Source: Dentipellis sp. KUC8613 (lineage: Eukaryota; Basidiomycota; Agaricomycetes; Russulales; Hericiaceae). Taken from it: a stretch of 64,000 bases of DNA. Positions 13,122-23,993 of the stretch are shown here, piece by piece. Position numbers and translations under genes: made by a program. The notes beneath the pieces were generated by a model, which was not told where the DNA came from, did no database searches, and was given only the letters and a program-made list of their open reading frames with translations. Each line of letters opens with the position of its first letter. Position 1 is the first letter of the stretch. The stretch covers positions 187,313 to 251,312 of the forward strand of contig NSJX01000015.1 of the NCBI GenBank assembly GCA_002286715.1. Reading direction: 5' to 3'.

Positions 13122-15559
13122 CTAAAGAGGGTATTTGGAAGAAAGATAGTCGAGGTACTGGAAAGCACTGGCACGGTAAGTGTCTTGGGTGACGTTGAAG
13201 GCGACGGGCCCATCCCAAAGAGTGAGGAGCTGAGGAGAGGCTGCAGTGTAATCCGGCCAATGCAGATCCGTGCCCCCGTTGGGGTCGCCGTGGGCGACAA
13301 AACGAATGAAGTAACCTGTCATGTCACCGGGACCCCAGATGCTGCCTACTTCGGAGGTATGGAACTAGGTTATTAGAGGTCAACTTCAATCCTCTGAACA
13401 TCTCAAAGAATGCCAGGACTTACAGAACCAAGAACAGGGATCTGCTTGTTGCGCTTGCTCACTTGATTTCAAGCCATAACATATCAGTGCATCAACCGTG
13501 GGCGAAATATAGACAGACGTACAATAAGACCAAATCGGCTGTTTTCCCGACCGCTGCTGTAGGAAGGAGCGCCGTTGCGCTTGGAAGGTGAAATCTCCTG
13601 TGAACGCAGACAAGCGTTTGAACTGCGGTGTGAACGCGTTGGCATCGCCAGTATCGAATGGAGAGCCCTGAGCGGGATCACTAGGGTATGATTCCAACAA
13701 TTGGTTGATCTCATCTTCCGTAGCAGAGGGGAAGTAATTCTGCTGCAAATAGTCGCGGGTCTCTTCGTCGGTGCTGTTCGGCGATGACTATCAGCATTGA
13801 CAGCTTCTAGATGGAAAAAGACTTACGTGATATTCGTGCTGAACAAACAGAAAAAGGTGCCTTCATCGTCAGCATCACCTGTAGAGAACAGAGTGAGTAA
13901 CGTATTTCTGCAGGTAAATGGGAAACATGCCGTTGATCATGGGTATAGCAGCAACGCTACCCTGCGAGACGAGGTTCGTCGGCGTATCCTTGAGGAAGAC
14001 ACCATCAACACGAGGAAGCCAAACCAAATTTGCAGACTACGTGGAGAACAAAGGTCTTAGCATTGCAAAAGTTCTTGCACCCAGAGGAAAGCAACGCACC
14101 AGGTATGACGCGTATGAAGGTGTTTGATCGACAAGAGGCTTCAACTGGTCATAAGGAACGTGCCGGAGGCATTCGAGCGTATCCTGTGAACCGGAGCAGC
14201 CCGTCCCATTGACGAGAGCGTCATAATAATGCTGCCCATGCGAAATGTCACCAACAGGAATCGCCGTTCCTGATTCCATGAAGCCGGCGTGAAATAGTCC
14301 TTCGGTGTTGCCACCATTGGTCATCATCTGCAGCGCGACTGAGATCGACCCAGCGCTGATTCCATATCTGTCATCGCGGTCAGCCAGGTTATTCGAGATG
14401 ATTAGAGCTGTGGGAGCGACTCACATTGTTACTCTGCTGGGGTCCCCACCAAAAGCGTGGATGTATTTCTGAACCCAACGCAATGCTTCCCGCTCTGCAA
14501 ATCCAGGTGAGTTTACGAAAGATAGCCGACTAAAGCATCAGATACATACGATCTTGGAGGCCCAAGTTACCAACGCCCGCGTCCTTGACTTCCTGACTGG
14601 CTAGAAATCCGAACGCTGATTTCATTTCAGTGGTATAAAAATTGCTGCCAGGCTGAGGCCCACGTACCGTTCAAGCTGTACATGACTTTATTAGCCTCAA
14701 TCATACCATAACGAGAGCTGAAAGCCTACCGATAGTTCATGCTAACAAAAACGATCGGCTCTCCGAGAGCGATAGAGCTATTGACAAGAACGCTGCCGTT
14801 GAACCTAGCGTTGCGTCGTCAATACAACAGAGTCAGTTTGATGCAAAATGTCCCACTTACGCGTGCGCGGCGGTGGCTCCGATCTCGAAAGCGCCTGGCA
14901 TGCCGTCACGTTAGGTGTGGAACGGTATAGTTACACTCATATCTTACCTCCGTAAATGTACTGTGATTAGACAGTGGCGTTAATCAACAAGTCGAGTCCT
15001 AAGATCAGAAAAGGATACTCACTACCAGAACCGGGAGTGGCCCCTTGGAGCTCGCGTTGGCAGGAGCAATCACATTGACCGTGAGACCTGTCGTCCACTG
15101 TCAGCCCAAGGTAATCAGGAGGGGGTAAAAGACACGCACAATCTTCGTTCTCTGGAGTCGTCAGGCCCAAATCTATACCACCAAGAGCAGCCATAGTTGC
15201 CGGCGGCAGCGCAGGGAACGAGGTGTTTGAGTCCTGCTGAGGACAGGCGAATCCATATGCGGTGGCATTGTAGGTTCCCGTGTACGGCGCATGCGGAACG
15301 GGGAGGCGGAAACGCAGGTCTCCGATTCTAGAGAACTGTCAGCGTGGCACTTTGACTACAATGAGGAAACGTACGGAGGGAGAGCGAAGGGTATCCCAAG
15401 AAATTCATTGACATTGTCAGAAGTGCGACCAGTGAACGTCCCATTATCGAGCTTCACCACGGGGGCAGAAGTCGGCGAGGACGATGAGACATTCGCGCAT
15501 GCTTCTCCGACCAGGGCGAGTACAGCGGCTCCCCCTAACAGACGAGAGTGAACGTACAT
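13122..15559 (-). CDS. Secreted type-B carboxylesterase/lipase CE4 (GISAG elbow)
   Basis: Closest relative of CE3. Start MYVHSRLLGGAAVLALVGEACA is a signal peptide, chosen over an in-frame upstream Met because it aligns with CE3. Motifs: VVKLDNGTF, FLGIPFALPP, CPQQ, a C-x-C region near TPENEDC, oxyanion-hole YIYGGAF (13-nt exon 14948-14960), R-LN-A junction (8-nt exon 14668-14675), YGISAGSIS with Ser 14355-14357, and His in FHTSEVGSIW; the disulphide segment DTLECLRHVP is kept. It ends DYLSSKYPL. Lid-like and C-terminal segments (FDTGDANAFTPQFKRL) are near-identical to CE3, pointing to recent tandem duplication. The acid region (GDADDEGT) is split by an intron as in CE3. Probably active and secreted. 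Confidence 0.87.
14668..14675 (-). other. 8-nt microexon of CE4
   Basis: Reads CTTGAACG on the minus strand, between an intron ending GTACAG and one starting GTACGT. Same position and phase as in the other copies. Confidence 0.8.
14948..14960 (-). other. 13-nt microexon of CE4 (oxyanion-hole strand)
   Basis: Reads TACATTTACGGAG on the minus strand, after an intron ending ATCACAG and before one starting GTAAGA and ending TGCCAG. Confidence 0.8.
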
Positions 15560-16717
15560 CGTTTGGTGGTGTTCAGAAGGAATGTGAGTGGTAGTGAGAC
15601 ACCTCAAGATGGCCTGGCTACTTAAATACTCTGAAAAGATTATTGAAAGCACGGCGGTTCCCATGGATCAACGAGCGTTAAGCGACAGTGAATACTCGAT
15701 TAGCGCTTCACGGCAAGAAGACGCGTCTTCGGCGAGTAGCTACCAGCGGACGCGTCGGATCGGCCTGCAGCATCGGGAGATGTCCCCACCCCTGGCCGAG
15801 AGAGAAGCCCGATGTGCTGCAAGAAAAGCGGACAGGGCTGTGCCATGGGTACAATGGGAATGAGCAAAACAACAAGTGCAGAGGCTCGGGTACATTTACC
15901 AACACATATTCGAGGGAGAAGGCTATTTTCTGGGTAGCCGACGAGAAGGATCGTCGACGTTTTTTCGCGAGAGCCGGACGCGTGTCAGGTTAGTAGACTG
16001 TCGTGTGGCCAGATGCTTCGGTTGAGTGGCAAACAATGACCAAGCACTTCGGTGAGCAGCCGAGACTGCGCACGTCTTATACATATCAAGCGCAGGTTGA
16101 GGGATAGTGAACAGTCGGGTGGACCTTTATTGGAAAAAGTGGTATGCGAACCATTGCTCGCAAAGTACTCCAGAAGTGCATCGCAGGGCAACCGTATCCA
16201 TGCTACCTATAAGGAGGATGGGCACGCACCTATTACTGAGCTCAAGGCCTGCACGAGTGGCCGTAGATATGTCCTATACGCATAGTCTAACGTTCAAAGC
16301 AAATGTCACGGACAGAACTCACCCGTACAGTGCCGACGATCCATACCTGTCGCGATGACAACGCCGACGAAAGGCGCCGAAAGACAACAAGACCACCGTA
16401 AGAGGCTAACTGATCAATGTATTCTCAGCGAGCAAGAAAGTGAGGAACTCAGCGGTGTCCACTACGCCTACGCCCGCAGCTCACGGGTGCTCGCCCGCAC
16501 TACGACTACACAGCATCGCGACACCGTTAACAAGAAAGGAAGTAGTATCATTCACGAAAGCGCGGATCGAAGGGTGCAACTCACCGCCCACCCGCCCTCA
16601 CTACGTAGCGTACGATACCCCCCGACTGCCTATCTTACACGCGCCGTCTCAGTGAGGTCCGAGCCAAACCGCGTGCGCGGACGCACCTGCCCCGGAGGGG
16701 ACGACCGACGGCCTGGT
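15560..16717. other. Intergenic region between CE4 and RBM25
   Basis: About 1.2 kb with the CE4 promoter at the left edge (a GTATTTAAG stretch on the minus strand near 15623-15631 may act as a TATA element). No gene or repeat was recognised in the remainder. Confidence 0.45.
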
Positions 16718-18880
16718 TCAGGCGATGAGCATGCGCTCCGTGTGCAGGCCCTCGCCGTATGCCATGCTCTCGAAGATGACCTGTTGCCAGACGGTGATAG
16801 CCAACTCTGAGGCCTCTTCTTCCAGTACCTATCAAGTGAGATAATCCATCAGAAGATGCGGTATACAGGACGAAAGGTGTCGCATACCGGCTCGAGGCCT
16901 TCGATGAGCTTCTGCGGGCTTTTGTGGTCCTTGAGATGCTCGAGGACGAACATGACCAGGTCGTCGTCTTCGAGCTCGCCGAGGTACTTGACCATGAGGC
17001 GTTTCACCAACGGCTCGAATTTCCTGTCGATCATATTCTGGAAAATCAAGTCAGCCCTTGTTCCGCCAATAAAAGCAGGTAAACTCACGTCCGTAACTCC
17101 ATCCCACCGCACTTTCGATTTGAAAAGTGTTTCCTTGTCTTCCGGCACAGACGCCTTGATCCGCTCCAAGCGCTCCTTTGCCTTTTCCTCGTCGTTTGTC
17201 GCGCTGAAGTCCAATTTCACCAATGGCACCTTCTTCTTCCGCGACACCTCGTCGTCTTCTTCCTCATTGCCAAACAGCGTCGGAGCCTTGTCCTTAGCTT
17301 TCGTTTTCGCCGGTGCTGCCTCCGCGGCAGCAGCAAGGGACACATTCAGCTTCACGGGCGCACCGTCGTCGAGCAGCATGCCCGCCTTGCGCTGCTCCTC
17401 CGCGAGCGCCTGCATCTCGTCCATCTGCCGCGCCAGGAACGCCTCGCTCTCCCGCCGCAGGTTCTCCGCCTCGCGCTCCTCGAACGCACGTGACTCGGCG
17501 TCTGCTGCCTCCTCCGCCGCGAGCCGCCGCGCCCGCGCGGCCCGCCAGCGCGCGCGCTCGGTGTAGAAGGGCTCGTCGCTCTCGTCGTCGTCCCACACGT
17601 CCAGCCGCTGCCGCATCTCAATCTTATCCCGCTCCTCTGCCTCCTTCGTTGCGCGGTCCCGCGCGATAGACCGCTCGAGCGCTTGTATGCGTGCGCGTTC
17701 TCGAGGTTCGTAGCGGCGCTCACGCTGCATGTGGCGGATTGGTACGAGAATGGAAAAGAGAAAAGAAACGATAGACTCACATCCCTAAACGAGTTCTCCT
17801 CGTCTCGCCTCCGCGCCTCCTTCCTCTCCGCCTCAAGCTCCTCATCCGTCTTCGTCGTCTTCCCCGCCAGCTGCCGCTCGCCATTCTCCTCCCTCGACTC
17901 CGCCTTCACAAACCCGACGGGCTTGCTATACCCCAGCGCGTCCTTCCCCAGCGCCGCGGGCTGCGGCGCGCCGGGGCCCTGCTGCGGCTTGCCCCACTCG
18001 CGCACCTTGGGCCCGCTGGGCGCGGCGGGCAGCGCCTGCTTGACGTCGCGCATCTTCTCGCGCTCGCGCTTCGCCGCGCGCTCGCGGAACTGCGCGATCT
18101 CGCTGATGACGAGCCCGCGCTGCGTCTCGGGCAGGTCCGCCTCCTGCAGGTCGTGCAGGTGCGGCGGGATGACGTACTTCTCCTTGTCGAGCAGCCCGTT
18201 TGTCGAGGCTTCTTGCGAGGTGCGGTTGATCTCGTCCACCAGCTCGGCGACGCGCGTCTTTGATCGCTTCGTGGCTTCTTCGTCGGCCTAAAAAGACTCT
18301 TAATTGATGATAATGAGTGTGCGAGGAAGGACGCACGTCGGTCTTCATGCGCTGTGCCTGATATGCGTCGAGGAACATTTTTGTCTTCTCGTCTGCTTTG
18401 ATCTGGATACTGGTAGGCGGGCAATGAGTGCGAGCGAGTGATGGGACGTACCAGGAGCTTTTTGTTGACACAACCGTCCTCGAGCGCGGGCAGCTCGACG
18501 TTATTGAGTAACGACATGGCGCGGAGAGCAGAATCAGGGTCTTCAAATTCAGCGAACCCGAAGCCTTGGGGCTTGTTCGCAGGCGTGATAAGCCGCTTGA
18601 AGGACTTGACGGGCCCGCATGCCTGCAAAGTGGCACCAAGATCAGCATCGAGTTGTCAGAGCACCGCTATGCTACGCACCGTCAGGAGTTGGTTCAAGAA
18701 CGCATCGGTGATACCGCCAGATATCGAACCAACGAAGAGTGTGACCTGCTTGTGCGCTTGGGGCGGGACGAAGTTGTGCATTTGCTGCTGCTGTGCAAGA
18801 GCCGACATTGAGGGTCCTTGCCCATACGACGGCAGAGGTGGACGCAGACCAAGTCCTAACCGGTTTGGTGCGGGCTGCAT
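16718..18880 (-). CDS. RBM25/Snu71-like splicing factor (RRM + charged region + PWI-like domain)
   Basis: Family role: a U1 snRNP-associated nuclear protein that binds RNA and influences 5' splice-site choice. N-terminus MQPAPNRLGLGLRPPLPSYG, then an RRM with RNP2-like VTLFVGSIS and RNP1-like KPQGFGFAEF. Next comes a long Glu/Arg-rich coiled-coil region (RERERMRD-like and EEREAENLRRE-like stretches, DVWDDDESDE). The C-terminal domain contains RKFEPLVKRLMVKYLG and SPQKLIEGLEPVLEEEA, closing with GLHTERMLIA. The usual Pro-Trp-Ile is Pro-Leu-Val here, so the PWI fold is inferred from the rest. The intron at 17038-17088 is 51 nt with no stop in frame. Start chosen at the first Met before the RRM. 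Single copy; not obviously linked to the esterases around it. Confidence 0.88.
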
Positions 18881-19516
18881 GACGGTATCCGCAATTCTTC
18901 GATGTTCACTTTACGTCCAATGACAGTCAGTGCGAGAAAGGAGAGGCCTGTAAAGAGCTTGTGAAGACCCATTTTACCGGGAAAATAGAGACAGAACTCA
19001 CCAGCTCGTGGCGATTATACGACTAGAGGAGACCTTGCGCGTTAGGAGGTTGAGAAGTGAAGGCAGATGAAGGTCAGATGCTTGTCCCCGCAAAGTCAAG
19101 GAGAGGAGGCTGCGCTCGGAAGGCGGAGTCCTAAACCCCTGCTGATAACCGTGACTTAAATAAAAAATGTAAACTACAAAATTCTTGTGATACTTCTTGG
19201 CTCAGTGGTCTAACTCATCCTCACACAAGTTCGAGTCTCTACCGTGCCATGTTCCTTTCCCTCTAGTCATTCCTCTGTTTTTTGTTCAAACGCAAATTGC
19301 TACGAGCTGAGATATAATCCAGCGTTATTTCCTAGTGACATTCACAGCGGTTCCGATACTTCATCGAAATTTCACGATTTCTGCAGTCTCGCAAATAGAA
19401 CTCTTCATTGCAAAGAAATACCGTTACAACACATAGGGACGCGCATTCGTGTTTGCAGTACTTTCGCGTCACAGCCATGCCTACCATTGCGGGATCTATG
19501 ACTCTTCCAACAACAT
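18881..19516. other. RBM25 promoter region and tRNA-like relic
   Basis: The 18881-19100 part is the RBM25 upstream region, with no clear TATA box. The only structured signal is the tRNA-like element at 19191-19249, listed separately. Confidence 0.4.
19191..19249 (+). pseudogene. tRNA-like relic with A and B boxes
   Basis: TGGCTCAGTGG at 19198-19208 matches a pol III A box (D arm) and is followed by TCTAA, as in many tRNAs. AGTTCGAGTCT at 19228-19238 matches a B box (T arm). Only 19 nt separate the boxes, too few for an anticodon arm, and the T stem pairs poorly. It cannot be a working tRNA. A truncated tRNA copy or a piece of a tRNA-derived SINE would both fit. Confidence 0.4.
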
Positions 19517-20914
19517 CTAGTAGGCGTCGACTTGATGCTCGGTACCACGGCTAGCGCGCCACGTCTCAGGACCCTACAATCACCGTTTTCAATTAGCAGC
19601 GAACACGCAGGCAAAGACCAACAACACATACCGTGCGGTTGTTCACCCTCTGGTTCTTGATCCTCCGGGCGAACCATTCCTTCGAAGTCACCCTCGTGTC
19701 GTACTTGCCCTCGGGCGCTTTATCGACGGCATCCTTGATCATGGCGCTCTGGTCGGCGAGGGGTTCGAGGACTGCGTCGTCGTTGGGCCGGGTGAAGAAG
19801 ACAAGAGACCAGCGGGTAAAGTCTTTCTGGGCCTTGGGCGGCGCGCTGTGAGACACGAATGTCTAAGTAGCACATTCTTGAAATGAGGTCCTTTGACTTA
19901 CACTACACGGTGAAGGTTGGACCGGAGGATTCCACCACTGAAGATGGACATGGCGTCACCGAGGTTGCAGATAGCGTGGCCAGGGACCGGCTATGAGAGC
20001 GTGAGCGTGATGACCACAGAGAGAGACGAGCGGCTGACCTTGACGTATTTCCAGCCATCGGAACCGGGAGGCAGAACTTGTAGGCCACCCAGGCGGTTGT
20101 GCAGGAAGGACTGAAAAATAACATAAGATACCATTCATGAAACGACTAGCTGCTCGACATACCAGAGAGCCGAAGTCGGTGTGTGCGCCCAAAGTGGCCT
20201 TGTCGGGCGAGATGTCAGGCTGGGGCGGAGACTTGATGACCCGCGTCTCGCTGCCCGACTGCTTCGCGCGGACGTGTTTCGTGGCCAGGGTGCCCTCGGG
20301 GAGACCGAGCCTCTCGTTGAAGATCGTCAAGAGCGTGCTGTTGACCTCGAGCGACTTCTCCACGAAGGGCCGGATGGTAGACTCCATGCGGGCGTTGACG
20401 GTGGACGGATACGTGCGGTGGACGTGGTCCGGCCATGCCTGCACGTCGTCCTTCGCGACGTTGATGAACTCGACGGCGTCCTTCTGGCCACTCTCGTCGA
20501 TGGCGTTCGCGCCGGCGCTCTTGTACCTGTAGCGCAGAAGCATGAGCGACAAGCTCGTCTACAGCTGAGAGGAGTGCTGGTGGCTGACCCGAAAGACATG
20601 CCCCCGTCGCCTTGCTCGAACTTCATCTTCTCGTCGAGAGGGAGGTCCATGGTCTCGCCGCCCATCTCGAACATGGGGTCTGTCAGGTCCTCAGCACCGT
20701 GGTTCTTCAGGCTACGGCCGCGGTCCAGCAATCGTCAATGGCAGCACAGGTCTTAAAGCAGGCCTACTTACTACCAGAAACCGAGTTCGGTGGCGGCCTT
20801 CCAGAGCCTATCGATCTCATGCTTGTCACCCGCTTTGATGAGAGCGAAGTCGATAACGAGCAGAGGGACGGTGGGCACGTTCTCAGGGAATGCGGGGTAC
20901 GAGATGGCCGGCAT
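19517..20914 (-). CDS. 2OG-Fe(II) dioxygenase, isopenicillin-N-synthase-like fold (first copy)
   Basis: Non-haem iron oxygenase that uses 2-oxoglutarate or a related cosubstrate; substrate unknown. Start MPAISYPAFPENVPTVPLLV is typical of the N-terminal DIOX_N domain; then WKAATELGFWYLKNHG. The C-terminal domain shows the metal ligands: GAHTDFGSL (His-x-Asp) and SNLHRVV (distal His), with DFTRWSLVFF (Arg-x-Ser) for 2-oxoglutarate. QVLPPGSDGW and PVPGHAICNLGDAM are also family-like. The last exon after NNRT reads GPETWRASRGTEHQVDAY and stops at 19517. An upstream in-frame Met at 21010 exists, but the downstream one gives the standard start and sits about 100 nt behind a TATA box. Often involved in secondary metabolism, but no biosynthetic cluster is seen here. 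Confidence 0.88.
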
Positions 20915-21015
20915 TGTTATTGCGTAGGATTGGAATGCGGAGAAAACGAGTCGAGCAAAAGTGGTGCGCGAGTACAGATCTCTGCGGATGTCAGAGCCCA
21001 ACGCATCCACTCTAC

Positions 21016-21023
21016 CTTATATA
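21016..21023 (-). promoter_or_regulatory. TATA box of the first 2OG dioxygenase gene
   Basis: TATATAAG on the minus strand, 102 nt upstream of the chosen ATG. It supports the start at 20914 over the Met at 21010. Confidence 0.5.
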
Positions 21024-23916
21024 CAGCCTGCTCCACCGACGTGTGGCCACATTCCCAGACGCTCGAGGAACATCATTAGGCTACCTGAAGGGCCTATGAC
21101 GACGCGGATATAGCACTACGCCGCCCACGCTAGGGTCCTCGACGCCTCTGATACGTAGTACGTGGATGGTCTTTATGCCGAGAAAGGAGCTACAGGACCC
21201 TGTCGATTGCCACTTTCAATACATGACCGCGGAAGTTGCGTACCGAGATGGTCACTTGGTGGAAGACTTGTAGGATCCGAGCCGTGGCGGCAGAAAGCAA
21301 AACCCTCGTATAATTGAACGTCTGCAAAGATGACCCGTGTAGTGGCCATTCGTGCATTCGCAGAAGGAACAACCTCGGGGACATTGTGGATGTACAAAAC
21401 CTATAGCGAACGATTCAAAAGTCGGAAGACAAGGGAAGGGCCTAATCTATACATCAATGGGTGGTGAGTCGGTCGCATCGAAAGATATTCGGAGCTCATC
21501 GCCGACATTGAGTGATTCGGTCTCGATCAGACTTCCCACCAACAACAGATAGAAGGATAAGAAAGCCTAATCTCGTCCAGCGTGCGAATATGTCGACCCA
21601 CAGCGCGAGTATACCATCGTTTCCTTGGGGTCATTGCTGTGGCAATGACGATACCATCCGGCGAGTGTGGAATCTGTTAGAGGATTTACGTTTTGGTTGA
21701 CCATCGTGCCATCCCAGGGCATGCCGTCTGGAAGATGGTATGCTCTATTCTCAGCTTACTCCGGTTCGTAGGCGTTCAGCGTCGAGGTTTTAGGTCCGTG
21801 CTTTCTAGTTCTGGAGTGGGTCCGACTGAAGGTTTAGGAGAGGCCGCGATGAGATGTGAGCTAGGTACGGAGCTCGTTGGTGCTTGAAGCCTGCATACTG
21901 TCGGCGGAAAGTCAGAGCAATCTAAGGTAATCTCGAGAGACTGATGAGAAATCTTGACGGACCGCGAGGCCATCAGCCAGTCACTCTCTTCACCTTCCGT
22001 CGCTGAGGTGGTGAAAGAATGAGATGGTATCGTATAGCCACAGTACAACTCGTACCACCTATCGCAAAATTCGCAATGTCATCCTTTTAGTCCTATGCAT
22101 ATAAACAAGCATCAACGCACTCGTGTTGCGCATGGAACGCTACTAGGGTGCTGAAGTTCCTTCCATTCCCGCGCATGTTTTCTGAGCATGATGCATTCGG
22201 GGATTGACCAACGCCGAAACGTCATACAGGGTCTACTGTGGGCGTCTATTCAGCTTCAGTTACATCGTGGACACACGGAACCTGCAAACGGACCTGTGCG
22301 ATGGAAGAGTCGTTCAACTTCCATAACAGGCCACCGTAGTCAGAGTTCCGAGCAAGGCTGCTGATGAATGATGGTGAAAGGAATTCCCGGCGTTCCTACT
22401 GCGGACCTGAATAGCCTCACGGGACAGGCGTCCACATTGCAGGTGCGGACGTCGCAGTCTTGTGCAGAGAAATGTGATATACCGACTTCATGCTCTTTCG
22501 CAGTCTCACTGCAGACCTGGTCAGATGTGCGTCCGCCCCGAAGATGCCAAGTTCACGTACGGGCAGTGCACACTGTCTTGTGCTCAGACGCGAAGGATGA
22601 TCTTCCATGTGATTTCCGCGTCGTAGTTCCAGAAGTGGAGGATGCTTGCTCAAGGAGCGCATACTGGGCAAGCGCTGACACGCGCAGGATGTATTCAGAC
22701 TAGAAGCAGACTGTCATGAGTGAGTGACACGTACAGGGGCGATACACAGGACTTACGGGGAGCCGAAACTTCAACCCCCCACGGGTCTGTCGCCGAGCAG
22801 ACTCGTATTCGCAGTTCGGCGGGTGGTCAGACATCCGAGGCTGAGGACCCGTACCATGTAAGTTGTGACGTCGGGATAAACGATGGTCATTGTATTCAGC
22901 GGAAATCCCGTTGCATGGTGTACCTGAATATGCCCAGGGCGATAGCACGGAAGCGAAGTAATCATAGTTAGGACCTCAAGATGGTATTGAGCATGACATA
23001 CAGATCTTGGGCGCCAGATGCACTGCGACAGAGTGACAGCCCGCATTTGTGTGACTAGCAAATGCTATTCTGCCTGCCAGTTGCCAGCGGCAGGGCCTGC
23101 CTTGCCAGTATGAGCGATATCGATGAACAACAGGAGATTGAAACGTGAAAAGGGTTAGCAATCTTCATCATACGGTTCAATAGCTGCAAATGCAAAGCAA
23201 CTTTAAGTCTTGTTCATAAACCCTTGCACTGATTCCTTCATGGGAGATGTCGAGAAGGTGGCCGTTTACTTCCGTCTCGCAGTGCCGGATCCGGCATGTT
23301 ACGTATTCTTTCTCCGCTTCGCGGCGCTTAAACTGATGCTTCGAAATTCGACAGTCTTCAATGCCTACTGCCACGAAAGCGCCACGACTAATCCATAGCA
23401 TGACTACCTCCTCGGGCCGCAGTCATCATCCAGCGCGCATCGCCAAAGAATAGGTGCCCTCGGATTCAGCCCCTAGTCTAAGCTGCCGCAGTGCTAGTAG
23501 TCACTCGGTCTCAGATGGCGCTTCGATAAACGCTGGCATGGAATGAAGGTACGACCAGTGCGTCGGCCTGTGGCTTTATGTATCACGAATAGGAGGGTGC
23601 ACGAAGCGACTAATACATATATTCTTACTCACAACATTCTCCGCGCGGTTACTGACCCTGGACGTTCAAGCAGCACATCGGCTCTGATCCTGCAATGCGA
23701 ATACTCAGAAGTCTCTTCTTCTGTATACGCAAAGTATGCTCCTCTCTCTGTGGCTATAATTTCCGAATGCTCGCTAATGCGCTGCTTCCAGGCCCAGATG
23801 TAGTCACATATACCTGCCATAAAACCGACAGGATCCATGCCTCCAAAGCGTCAAATGTTTTCGGCGCGTCTAGGGGCTTTCGCGTTCCATGCGTTGGTAA
23901 TACGGGCCTCGACCCA
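21024..23916. other. Long intergenic region between the 2OG gene and CE5
   Basis: About 2.9 kb, the longest gap in the window. Open frames on both strands are short and contain no motif I can defend. One minus-strand frame near 22740-22790 reads GGLKFRLPV, reminiscent of the esterase motif GDLRFRLPV, but its flanks do not match (see rejected items). No repeat or transposon end was recognised. Confidence 0.45.
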
Positions 23917-23923
23917 TATAAAA
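23917..23923 (+). promoter_or_regulatory. TATA box of CE5
   Basis: TATAAAA, 71 nt upstream of the CE5 ATG. Strong match and good spacing for a short leader. Confidence 0.6.
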
Positions 23924-23993
23924 CCCCATGCAAAGCAGATTCTTTTTCCCACCAACCTGAGGTGAACGAACCCGTTCATCGCAGCAAATCAGG

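Noticed and set aside
16856..17566. 236-codon plus-strand open frame rich in Ser
   Set aside because: Exact antisense of the Glu/Arg-rich RBM25 coding region, whose complement naturally reads as Ser/Ala/Phe-rich.
22368..22703. 111-codon plus-strand open frame
   Set aside because: No start context, motif or paralogue; the opposite strand has an equally long frame.
22735..22800. Possible esterase relic (GGLKFRLPV on the minus strand)
   Set aside because: Nine residues resemble GDLRFRLPV of the esterases, but neither the upstream LDNGTF/GIPFA exon nor the downstream CPQQ region was found beside it, so chance cannot be excluded.
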